Assembly: GCF_033100795.1 (NCBI RefSeq)
Contig: NZ_JAWLVI010000007.1
Span: forward strand, 50,068 to 114,067
Direction: 5' to 3'
DNA length: 64,000 bases
Source: Pseudothioclava sp033100795
GTDB taxonomy: Bacteria > Pseudomonadota > Alphaproteobacteria > Rhodobacterales > Rhodobacteraceae
The notes below the pieces were generated by a model. The model had not been told where the DNA came from, did no database searches, and saw nothing but the letters and a program-made list of their open reading frames with translations. The position numbers and the translations under genes were made by a program. Of the stretch, positions 16,132-24,152 are shown piece after piece. How positions within the stretch are numbered: the stretch's first letter is position 1; each line of letters opens with the position of its first letter.

Positions 16132-18986
16132 TCGGCGGCCTCGATCCGGCGCGACTTGTCGGCCTGCTCGGAATACTCGGTTTGCCATTCGGACGGTCCG
16201 TTCGAGGGCGCGACCTGCACGGCGGTGACTTTGTATTCGGGGCAGTTGGTGGCCCAGTCCGAGTTATCCGTCGTCACCACGTTCGCCTGCGTCGTCGGGT
16301 GGTGGAAGGTCGTATAGACCACACCCGGCGAGACGCGTTCCGTGATTGTGACGCGCAGCGTGGTATCCCCCGAACGCGAGGCCAGCCGGACCCAGTCGCC
16401 CTCAGAAATGCCGCGGGCGTCTGCATCCTGCGGGTGCATTTCAAGAATATCCTCGGCGTGCCAGGCGGTGTTCTCGGTCCGCCGCGTCTGCGCGCCCACG
16501 TTATACTGCGACAGGATGCGCCCAGTGGTTAGCAACAGCGGGAAGCGCGGGCCGGTGCGTTCGTCGGTCGGCACGTAGGCTGTGCGGATGAACCGCCCCT
16601 TACCGCGCACGAAGGCATCGACGTGCATCACGGGCGAGCCCTCGGGGGCTGCATCGTTGCACGGCCATTGCACCGAGCCACGCGTCTCCAGCATGTCATA
16701 GGTGACATTGGCAAAGCCGGGCGTGGTTGCCGCGATCTCGGCCATGATCTGGCTGGGGTGCGTGTAGTTCCAGTTCGCGCCCATCGCATTGGCAAGCATC
16801 TGGGTCACTTCCCAGTCGGCAAAACCGTTCTTGGGCGACATCACGCGGCGAACCATATTGATACGACGTTCGGCGTTGGTGAAGGTGCCGTCCTTCTCAA
16901 GGAAAGTCGACCCGGGCAGGAACACATGCGCGTAGTTTGCGGTCTCGTTCAGGAAGAGGTCGTGAACGATCACGCACTCCATCGCGGCAAGCCCTGCAAC
17001 GACGTGACGGGTGTCGGGGTCGGACTGCAGGATGTCTTCACCCTGAATGTAGATCCCTTTGAAGCGGCCCTGAACGGCGGCGTCGAGCATGTTGTTGATG
17101 CGCAGGCCGGGTTCGGGATCGAGCGTGACGCCCCATGCGTTTTCAAAGATCGCGCGCACGGCAGGGTCCGACACATGGCGATAGCCCGGCAGGTCTTGCG
17201 GGAACGAACCCATGTCGCACGAACCTTGCACGTTGTTCTGGCCGCGCAGCGGGTTCACACCCACGCCCGGGCGCCCGATATTGCCGGTCATCATCGCAAG
17301 GTTTGCAATGGCGATAACCGTGGTCGAGCCCTGGCTGTGCTCGGTCACGCCCAGACCGTAGTAGATCGAGGCATTGGGCGCCGCCGCATAGGCGCGCGCA
17401 GCGGCGCGCATGGTCTCGGCCGGAACGCCGGTCAGCTCGGCAACGGCCTCGGGCGAATAATCGGGGTTCGAGACGAACTCGGCGTAATCCGACCATTCCT
17501 CCCAATCGCAGCGCTCGCGGATGAAGGCTTCGTTGAACAGACCCTCGGTCACGATCACATGGGCCAGCGCCGTGACGGTGGCAACGTTGGTGCCGGGCTT
17601 GAGTTGCAGATGCAGGTTTTCGCCCAGATGCGGGGTTTCCAGCAGGTCGATGCGGCGCGGGTCGACAACGATCAGGCTGGCGCCCTGACGCAGACGCTTG
17701 CGCAGACGCGAGCCGAAGACGGGGTGCGCGTCGGTCGGGTTCGCGCCGATCACCAGTGCGAGATCGGTTTCCTCGACCGAGTCGAAGTTCTGCGTGCCGG
17801 CCGAGGTGCCGAAAGTCTGCTTCAGACCATAGCCGGTCGGAGAGTGGCAGACGCGGGCGCAGGTGTCGGTGTTGTTATTGCCAAACACCGCGCGCGTCAG
17901 CTTCTGCACAAGGTAGGTTTCTTCGTTGGTGCAGCGCGACGAGGTGATAACGCCGACCGAGTTCTTGCCGTAAGTCGACTGAATCGCGCCCATCTTGCGC
18001 GCGGTGAAGGCCAGCGCCTCCTCCCACGAAACCTCGCGCCACGGCTCGTCGATGGTGTCACGGATCATCGGGTTGAGGATACGGTCCTGATGGGTCGCAT
18101 AGCCCCATGCAAAGCGGCCCTTCACGCAGGAATGGCCCCGGTTTGCCTCGCCGCCCTTGTAGGGGACCATGCGGACCAGCTCTTCGCCGCGCATCTGCGC
18201 CTCGAACGAGCAGCCGACGCCGCAATAGGCGCAGGTGGTGACGACCGAACGCTCGGGCAGGCCGACCTCTTCGACGGATTTCTCGACCAGCGTCGCGGTC
18301 GGGCAGGCCTGCACGCAGGCGCCGCAGCTTACGCAATCCGACGACAGGAAATCGGGCGCCGCGGTCGAGATGCGGGCGTCAAAGCCGCGCCCCTCGATGG
18401 TCAGCGCGAAAGTGCCCTGAACCTCTTCGCAGGCACGCACGCAGCGCATACAGACGATGCATTTCGCCGGGTCGTAGCTGAAATAGGGGTTCGATTGGTC
18501 TTTCGGAATATAGCAGGGGTTTGCCTCGCCGTTCTGGCGCGGCTCGAAGTGGTTTTCGCCCGCCAGATAGCGCACATCGCGCAGCCCCGTCGCAGCTGCC
18601 ATGTCTTGCAGCTCGCAATCGCCATTGGCGGCGCAGGTCAGGCAATCCAGCGGGTGGTCCGAGATATACAGCTCCATCACACCGCGGCGCAGTTTCGCAA
18701 GCTGCTCGGTCTGCGTGTGCACAATCATGCCCGCCTGAACCGGCGTGGTGCAGGACGCAGGCGTGCCGCGCATACCCTCGACCTCGACCATGCACAGGCG
18801 GCACGATCCGATGGGCTCAAGCATATCGGTGGCGCAAAGCTTGGGCACGGTGATGCCGGCCTCTTTCGCCGCGCGCATGACCGAGGTGCCCGCAGGCACG
18901 GTCACGGCAACGCCGTCGATGGTCAGGGAAACCGGCGCGCCCTTGCGGACAGGGGTGCCGTGATCGGGGATGATAAAGTCTTTCAT
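16128..18986 (-). CDS. fdsA: NAD-linked formate dehydrogenase alpha (catalytic) subunit
   Basis: A 952-residue molybdenum enzyme oxidising formate to CO2. Domains in order: NuoG-like [2Fe-2S] ferredoxin (Cys51, 62, 65, 79), HxxxCxxCxxxxxC cluster (His111 to Cys124), two [4Fe-4S] ferredoxin motifs (CIVCMRCVRAC, CVSCGACVQAC), the [4Fe-4S] motif CAYCGVGC of the molybdopterin domain and bis-MGD domains to the C-terminus. The molybdenum ligand is cysteine (Cys380 in VCHSPTGYG), not selenocysteine. Soluble and cytoplasmic. Electrons pass to FdsB. It overlaps fdsB and fdhD by 4 nt each. Confidence 0.97.
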   Translation of the reverse strand: MKDFIIPDHGTPVRKGAPVSLTIDGVAVTVPAGTSVMRAAKEAGITVPKLCATDMLEPIGSCRLCMVEVEGMRGTPASCTTPVQAGMIVHTQTEQLAKLRRGVMELYISDHPLDCLTCAANGDCELQDMAAATGLRDVRYLAGENHFEPRQNGEANPCYIPKDQSNPYFSYDPAKCIVCMRCVRACEEVQGTFALTIEGRGFDARISTAAPDFLSSDCVSCGACVQACPTATLVEKSVEEVGLPERSVVTTCAYCGVGCSFEAQMRGEELVRMVPYKGGEANRGHSCVKGRFAWGYATHQDRILNPMIRDTIDEPWREVSWEEALAFTARKMGAIQSTYGKNSVGVITSSRCTNEETYLVQKLTRAVFGNNNTDTCARVCHSPTGYGLKQTFGTSAGTQNFDSVEETDLALVIGANPTDAHPVFGSRLRKRLRQGASLIVVDPRRIDLLETPHLGENLHLQLKPGTNVATVTALAHVIVTEGLFNEAFIRERCDWEEWSDYAEFVSNPDYSPEAVAELTGVPAETMRAAARAYAAAPNASIYYGLGVTEHSQGSTTVIAIANLAMMTGNIGRPGVGVNPLRGQNNVQGSCDMGSFPQDLPGYRHVSDPAVRAIFENAWGVTLDPEPGLRINNMLDAAVQGRFKGIYIQGEDILQSDPDTRHVVAGLAAMECVIVHDLFLNETANYAHVFLPGSTFLEKDGTFTNAERRINMVRRVMSPKNGFADWEVTQMLANAMGANWNYTHPSQIMAEIAATTPGFANVTYDMLETRGSVQWPCNDAAPEGSPVMHVDAFVRGKGRFIRTAYVPTDERTGPRFPLLLTTGRILSQYNVGAQTRRTENTAWHAEDILEMHPQDADARGISEGDWVRLASRSGDTTLRVTITERVSPGVVYTTFHHPTTQANVVTTDNSDWATNCPEYKVTAVQVAPSNGPSEWQTEYSEQADKSRRIEAAE

Positions 18987-20500
18987 TCTGCGGCCTCCTG
19001 TTTGCGAGGGCGGAACTCTTCGGGGAACGCATTTAGCGCAGATAGGACGGGGTAGGGGGCAAATCCACCAAGCGCGCAAAGCGAGCCGAGTTTCATCACC
19101 TCGCACAGATCGCGCAGGATCGGTTCGGCGGCAGCATCACCCGCCAGCATCCGGTCGATGGTTTCGACGCCGCGCACCGAGCCGATACGGCACGGCGTGC
19201 AGGTGCCGCAGCTTTCGATCGCGCAGAACTCCATTGCAAAGCGTGCCATCGCGGCCATGTCAGCGGTTTCGTCGAAGACGGTAAAGCCCGCGTGGCCGAC
19301 GATCCCGTCTTTGGCGGCGAATTCTTCGTAGCCGACGGGGATGTCGAATTGTTCGGGGGTGAAATAGGCGCCCAAGGGGCCGCCCACCTGCACCGCCTTC
19401 ACTGCGCGGCCCGAGGCTGTGCCGCCACCGATGGTGTTGACCACCTCGCCAAGCGTGGTGCCGAAGGCGGTTTCATAAAGGCCACCAAAGCGGATGTTGC
19501 CCGCCAGTTGCAGCGGCATGGTCCCGCGCGAACGCCCGATGCCAAAATCGGCATAAGCGGCGGCGCCGTTTTCGAAAATCCACGGGATCGTGCCAAGCGA
19601 CAGGACGTTATTCACCACCGTCGGGCGGCCCATGAAACCTTTGAGCGCGGGCAGGGGCGGCTTGGCGCGCACAGTGCCGCGTTTGCCCTCAAGCGAGTTC
19701 AGAAGCGAGGTTTCCTCGCCGCAGACATAGGCGCCTGCGCCGACGCGAATCTCCAGATCGAAGCCGTGCTCCGAGCCAAGGATCGACGCGCCCAGAAGCC
19801 CCGCCTCTTTGGCAACGGCGCAAGCCGCGCGCATCACGCGGATCGCATCGGGGTATTCCGAGCGGATATAGACAAAGCCCTTGGTCGCACCGACCGAGAG
19901 GCCCGCGATCACCATGCCTTCGATCAGGCAAAGGGGATCGCCCTCCATCAGCATACGGTCTGCGAAGGTGCCGCTGTCGCCCTCGTCGGCGTTGCACACG
20001 ATGTATTTCTGCGGCGCCTCGGCATTCGCGACGGTTTTCCATTTGATGCCGGTCGGGAAGCCCGCGCCGCCACGACCACGCAGGCCCGAAGCGGTGACTT
20101 CCTCAAGCCGCTCGTCGCGCGACATGGACAGCGCGCGCTTGACGCCGGACAGGCCGCCGTTCGCCTGATAGTCGGCGATCGAGAGCGGGTCGATCAGGCC
20201 GACGCGGGCGAAGGTCAGGCGGGTTTGCGATTTGAAGAACGGGATTTCATCGACAAGGCCAAGCGCCTTGGGGTGTGCAGCCAGATCGCCAAAGAGGGCG
20301 GGGACATCCTCGGGGGTCATCGGGCCAAAGCCCATGCGGCCTTGCGCCGTTTCGACCTCGACCATCGGCTCCAGCCAGATCATACCGCGCGAGCCGTTGC
20401 GCACGAGGGTAATGTCCTGGCCCTGCGCGCTGATCGCGGCGGCAACAGCATCGGCACCAAGGGCGCGGGCGGCGGCATCTGCGGGGACGTAAATCTTCAT
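18983..20500 (-). CDS. fdsB: Formate dehydrogenase beta (diaphorase) subunit
   Basis: A 505-residue NuoF-like flavoprotein carrying FMN, the NAD-binding site and one [4Fe-4S] cluster. Seen: an N-terminal thioredoxin-like part (residues about 1-110), GLRGRGGAGFPTG near residue 145, GAYVCGEETSLLNS, and the cluster motif ESCGTCTPCRIG. It takes electrons from FdsA and reduces NAD+. Start MKIYVPADAA at 20500 overlaps the fdsG stop by 4 nt. Confidence 0.97.
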   Translation of the reverse strand: MKIYVPADAAARALGADAVAAAISAQGQDITLVRNGSRGMIWLEPMVEVETAQGRMGFGPMTPEDVPALFGDLAAHPKALGLVDEIPFFKSQTRLTFARVGLIDPLSIADYQANGGLSGVKRALSMSRDERLEEVTASGLRGRGGAGFPTGIKWKTVANAEAPQKYIVCNADEGDSGTFADRMLMEGDPLCLIEGMVIAGLSVGATKGFVYIRSEYPDAIRVMRAACAVAKEAGLLGASILGSEHGFDLEIRVGAGAYVCGEETSLLNSLEGKRGTVRAKPPLPALKGFMGRPTVVNNVLSLGTIPWIFENGAAAYADFGIGRSRGTMPLQLAGNIRFGGLYETAFGTTLGEVVNTIGGGTASGRAVKAVQVGGPLGAYFTPEQFDIPVGYEEFAAKDGIVGHAGFTVFDETADMAAMARFAMEFCAIESCGTCTPCRIGSVRGVETIDRMLAGDAAAEPILRDLCEVMKLGSLCALGGFAPYPVLSALNAFPEEFRPRKQEAAE

Positions 20501-20940
20501 GCCGAAACCTCCGCGGCCAGACGCTCGGGGGTGGCGCGGCCGATCAATTGGTCGTTCACTTGGGCTGCCGGACCACAGGCACACAGCCCGAGGCAATAGA
20601 CCGCCTCAAGCGAGACCTTTTCATCCGAAGCCCCAAGCTTCACGCCAAGCGCGGCCTCAAGGCGCGCAATCATGCCCTCGGCGCCCATCGACTGACACGC
20701 CTCGGCGCGGCAGACGCGGATCACATGGCGCTTGGCCGGTTCCGCGCGGAAATCGTGGTAGAAGTGCAAGACACCGTGCAGCTCGGCCTGCGTAATGCCA
20801 AGGGCTGCGCTGATCGGCGCGTGGGCGGCCTCGGGCACAAACCCGAACGCGTCCTGCAATGCGTGCAGAATCGGCAAAAGCGGCCCTTCGGTGCCTTCGT
20901 GAGCGGCGATAATCGCAGAAATCTGTGCGGCGTCTGACAT
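20497..20940 (-). CDS. fdsG: Formate dehydrogenase gamma subunit
   Basis: A 147-residue NuoE-like protein with one [2Fe-2S] cluster bound by CRAEACQS and CLGLCACGP. It is the first gene of the operon fdsG-fdsB-fdsA-fdhD-fdsD, all joined by 4-nt overlaps. The start MSDAAQIS at 20940 has a GAGGAG ribosome-binding stretch. The upstream gap to the divergent S49 peptidase holds the operon promoter; no regulator gene is nearby. Confidence 0.95.
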   Translation of the reverse strand: MSDAAQISAIIAAHEGTEGPLLPILHALQDAFGFVPEAAHAPISAALGITQAELHGVLHFYHDFRAEPAKRHVIRVCRAEACQSMGAEGMIARLEAALGVKLGASDEKVSLEAVYCLGLCACGPAAQVNDQLIGRATPERLAAEVSA

Positions 20941-21093
20941 ATGACTCCTCCCCTTGCGCCCCTGACTCTGACCCCAAGCGGGCAAATGAGGCAAATCAAA
21001 ATACGACGACCCATGGCGTGATTGCGAAGTCATGTCGGATTATCGCTTGCGAGGCGCTTGTCGGCCTTGCCGCGAAGCCCTACATCGGAGGCT

Positions 21094-21933
21094 ATGTCAG
21101 TGAGCCGCTTCATCCCCGCCCGTTTCAACCGCAAAATTCCGGTTGTGCCCCTGATCCGCCTTGATGGTGCGATCGGAGCGGGTGCGCGTCCCGGCGCGCA
21201 AGGCATGTCGGATAAGGCGCTGGCGCCGCTGATCGAACGCGCCTTTCGCAAGAAGCCTGCGGCGGTCGCCTTGGCGATCAACAGCCCCGGCGGCTCGCCC
21301 GTGCAAAGCTCGCTGATCGCGTCGCGTATCCGGCGGTTGGCGGATGAAAACAATGTGCCGGTTCATGCCTTTGTCGAGGATGTCGCAGCATCTGGCGGCT
21401 ATTGGCTGGCCTGCGCGGCGGATGACATCTGGGCGGATGCTGCCTCGGTCGTGGGGTCGATCGGGGTGATCTCGGCGGGGTTTGGCCTGCAAGGCTTTAT
21501 CAAGAAGCACGGGATCGAGCGGCGGATGCACACGGCTGGCACCTCCAAAAGCTTCATGGACCCCTTCGCGCCCGAAAAGCCCGAAGATGTCGCGCGCCTT
21601 CAGTCGATCCTTGAGCCGATGCATCAGATTTTCAAGGACTGGGTGGTGCAGCGCCGTGGCGAGCGGCTGGCCGAGAATGATGAGCTGTTCACCGGTGCGT
21701 TCTGGCTGGCAGAGCGCGGGCAGGAACTGGGTCTGGTCGACGGGATCGGCCATGCCGCGCCCAAGCTTAAGGAATTCTACGGCGAGAAGGTGCGCATCCT
21801 TCCGCTGAATATCGGCCGCCCGTGGTATCGCCGCTTTGGCGCGGGGCTTGGGGCCGAGATCGGCGCGCAGGCCGCGGGTGCCCTGATCGACAGCGCCGAA
21901 GAGCGCGCCCTTTGGCAACGCTACGGGCTGTAA
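21094..21933 (+). CDS. S49-family serine peptidase (SppA/SohB-like)
   Basis: A 279-residue single-domain S49 peptidase. The nucleophile serine lies in DVAASGGYWLA and the general-base lysine in AGTSKSFMDPF, the usual Ser/Lys dyad of signal-peptide peptidases. The N-terminal helix is weak, so location (membrane-bound or cytoplasmic) is uncertain. I chose ATG 21094 (MSVSRFIP) over a longer frame because family members start near here. It is divergent from the formate dehydrogenase operon. Confidence 0.88.
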   Translation: MSVSRFIPARFNRKIPVVPLIRLDGAIGAGARPGAQGMSDKALAPLIERAFRKKPAAVALAINSPGGSPVQSSLIASRIRRLADENNVPVHAFVEDVAASGGYWLACAADDIWADAASVVGSIGVISAGFGLQGFIKKHGIERRMHTAGTSKSFMDPFAPEKPEDVARLQSILEPMHQIFKDWVVQRRGERLAENDELFTGAFWLAERGQELGLVDGIGHAAPKLKEFYGEKVRILPLNIGRPWYRRFGAGLGAEIGAQAAGALIDSAEERALWQRYGL

Positions 21934-21937
21934 GCGG

Positions 21938-22114
21938 ATGCTTGTCAAAGGAATGACCCTGTTTCTGGTGGTGATGGCGGTGCTGGCCATGTTCGGGAAG
22001 CTCCGGTTTCCGGGGCTTGGCGGGCGCAAACCCGCACGCCTGAGCAAACGCTGCCCGTCCTGCGGGCGCCCGCAGATCGGCTCAACCCACTGTTCGTGCA
22101 AGACAAAGGCATAA
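21938..22114 (+). CDS. Small membrane protein with a zinc-ribbon-like tail
   Basis: A 58-residue frame starting 4 nt after the peptidase stop and ending 1 nt before the exchanger start, so it fills the gap exactly. Residues 5-20 are one hydrophobic helix. The C-terminal part has CPSCGRPQIG and HCSCK, a four-cysteine pattern like a zinc ribbon. Tight fit between two coexpressed genes and the paired cysteines support a real gene. Function unknown. Confidence 0.75.
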   Translation: MLVKGMTLFLVVMAVLAMFGKLRFPGLGGRKPARLSKRCPSCGRPQIGSTHCSCKTKA

Positions 22115-22115
22115 A

Positions 22116-23072
22116 ATGCTCTGGGATATTTTTCTGATCACGCTCGGGCTCGGGCTTTTGGTGGTTGCGGGCGATATGCTGGTCAAAGGCGCGGTCAGTC
22201 TGGCGCTGAAGCTGGGTATTCCCGCGCTGATCGTAGGTCTGACGATCGTTGCCTTTGGCACTTCGGCGCCCGAGATGATGGTCTCGGTTGCGGCTGTGCT
22301 GGACCATGTTCCCGCAATTGCCTTGGGCAACGTCATCGGCTCGAACACGGCGAATGTTCTGCTGGTGCTTGGCCTGCCCGCGCTGATCGCGACGATCCAC
22401 ACCGCCGAGCATGACACCCGCGAAAGCGCGGTCATTATGATCGGCGCGACGGTGCTGTTTATCCTTGTGTGCTTCCTCGGGCCGATTGGCTGGCCGCACG
22501 CGCTGGTTCTGTTGGGGGCGCTGGCGCTGATACTGGGGCGGCAGATCCATCACGCGATTTGTCACCGCAATAACCGCGACGAAGAAGAGATCGAGGGCGC
22601 CGACCCGCATCTGCCCGGCTGGAAGATAGCCGCCTATATCGGTGCGGGGCTTGTTGGCCTGCCGTTCGGCGCGGATTTTCTGGTCGAGGGGTCCAGCTCG
22701 ATCGCGCGGGCCTTTGGGATTTCCGAGGCGGTGATCGGTCTGACGCTTGTGGCTGTGGGGACGTCGCTGCCGGAACTTGCGACCTCGATCACGGCGGCGC
22801 GCAAGGGTCATGCGGATGTCGCCTTGGGCAATGTGATCGGCTCGAATATCTTTAACCTGCTCTCGATCATCGGGTTTGCCGGCCTTGTCGGTCCGTTGCC
22901 GGTGCCTGCGCAAATGCTGGCGGTGGACCTGTGGGTGATGCTGGGGACAAGCCTTCTGGTGCTGCCGTTTGTCTTCAACGGCTGGCCCATCGGCAAGCGG
23001 GTGGGCCTCGTGTTCACCGCGCTTTATGCTATCTATGTGGTAGCCCTCGTGATCGGAGACAAACTGATATGA
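22116..23072 (+). CDS. Calcium/sodium antiporter (CaCA family, YrbG-like)
   Basis: A 318-residue inner-membrane exchanger with two inverted repeats of about five helices. Each half has the ion-binding alpha motif: GTSAPEMMVS with ALGNVIGSNTAN, and GTSLPELATS with ALGNVIGSNIFN. The family exchanges Na+ for Ca2+ (K+ in some members). The stop overlaps the following reductase gene by ATGA. Confidence 0.95.
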   Translation: MLWDIFLITLGLGLLVVAGDMLVKGAVSLALKLGIPALIVGLTIVAFGTSAPEMMVSVAAVLDHVPAIALGNVIGSNTANVLLVLGLPALIATIHTAEHDTRESAVIMIGATVLFILVCFLGPIGWPHALVLLGALALILGRQIHHAICHRNNRDEEEIEGADPHLPGWKIAAYIGAGLVGLPFGADFLVEGSSSIARAFGISEAVIGLTLVAVGTSLPELATSITAARKGHADVALGNVIGSNIFNLLSIIGFAGLVGPLPVPAQMLAVDLWVMLGTSLLVLPFVFNGWPIGKRVGLVFTALYAIYVVALVIGDKLI

Positions 23073-23845
23073 AAACGGCCCTCGTCACAGGCGGTGCAAA
23101 GCGGCTGGGGCGGGCGATGGTGCGCTATCTGGCGGGGCGCGGGTTTGATGTAGCGATTCATTACAACGGCTCGGGCGCCGAGGCCGACGAGCTTGCCGCC
23201 GAGGTCCGCGCAGAGGGCGTGCAGGCCATTGCTCTGCAAGCCGACATGTTGAACGAGGCCGAGGTGACGCCCTTGGTCTCGCGCGCGGCCGAAGGGCTGG
23301 GGCGGCCGCTTGATCTCTTGGTCAATAACGCCTCGATTTTCGAATACGACAACATCCGCACCGCGACGCGCGAAAGCTGGGACAGGCATTTCGAATCCAA
23401 CCTGCGCGCGCCCTATGTCTTGATGCAGGAATTCGCACGCCAGGCGCCGCAAGCCGACCGCAGCGGGGGCGAGCCGGTTGCCCGCGCGCTGGTGGTCAAT
23501 ATGCTCGATCAGCGGGTGCGCAAACTTACGCCCGAGTTCTCAAGCTATACGCTGGCCAAGATGGGGCTTTGGGCGCTGACGCAGACATCGGCGCAGGGAC
23601 TTGCCCCCGATATTCGCGTGAATGCGATCGGGCCGGGGCCGACCTTGCAAGGCGCGCATCAAAGCGAAAGCCAGTTTGCGAACCAGCGCGCCGCGACGCT
23701 TTTGCAGCGCGGAGCCGACCCTGACGACATCTGCGCGGCCCTGGGCTATCTGATCGACGCAAAGGCGGTAACGGGGCAGCTTATCTGCGTGGATGGAGGG
23801 CAGCATCTGGGCTGGAAAACCCCCGATGTGAGGGGCGTCGAGTGA
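23069..23845 (+). CDS. FolM/pteridine-reductase-like short-chain dehydrogenase
   Basis: A 258-residue SDR. The N-terminal cofactor motif TGGAKRLGR has the basic residue (Arg in place of the second Gly region) seen in FolM and pteridine reductases that use NADPH. NNAS and the catalytic SYTLAK (Tyr and Lys) are present. Likely role is reduction of dihydromonapterin or dihydrofolate-type pterins. Other SDR substrates cannot be excluded. Start at 23069 overlaps the exchanger stop. Confidence 0.8.
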   Translation: MKTALVTGGAKRLGRAMVRYLAGRGFDVAIHYNGSGAEADELAAEVRAEGVQAIALQADMLNEAEVTPLVSRAAEGLGRPLDLLVNNASIFEYDNIRTATRESWDRHFESNLRAPYVLMQEFARQAPQADRSGGEPVARALVVNMLDQRVRKLTPEFSSYTLAKMGLWALTQTSAQGLAPDIRVNAIGPGPTLQGAHQSESQFANQRAATLLQRGADPDDICAALGYLIDAKAVTGQLICVDGGQHLGWKTPDVRGVE

Positions 23846-24152
23846 CCTGCGGGACCGCGAAAACCTGTATCTGCGCGACAACTTGTCCACCAGCCGCGTT
23901 TCCGTCACGGAAACGTTACGAAAAGGTTAGGAAATTCAGGGGGTTGCTTGGGGCATAAAAATTTATAAAGTAAAATCAAATACTTGCAAAACTGCCTAAT
24001 TTTTGTGCATCTTAACGAAATGCAAACAGAACAAGGAAGATTCCGCGCTCGCCCAAGTTTTCCAACAGAGTTATCCACAGAAATGGTGGACAGGTTTTCC
24101 CTTGAACTAGATCGCATATGATTGCAGCCGACCAGAGAATCGCACCGACCAG
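23846..24152. promoter_or_regulatory. AT-rich uvrC upstream region with a perfect DnaA box
   Basis: No gene in these 307 nt. Around 23955-24010 the sequence is strikingly AT-rich for this genome. TTATCCACA at 24071-24079 is an exact DnaA box, flanked by TGGTGGACAG at 24084-24093 and by TTGTCCACC at 23883-23891, which are related in sequence. It probably holds the uvrC promoter. DnaA control or an origin-like role is only a possibility. Confidence 0.5.

Noticed and set aside
16623..19055. 810-codon open frame on the plus strand opposite fdsA
   Set aside because: High-GC shadow of a strongly conserved gene; the product has no recognisable domain and low-complexity His/Arg/Gly composition.
23846..24152. 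Chromosomal replication origin
   Set aside because: One perfect DnaA box and AT-rich DNA are not enough, and the typical origin neighbours are missing; kept only as a low-interest observation.
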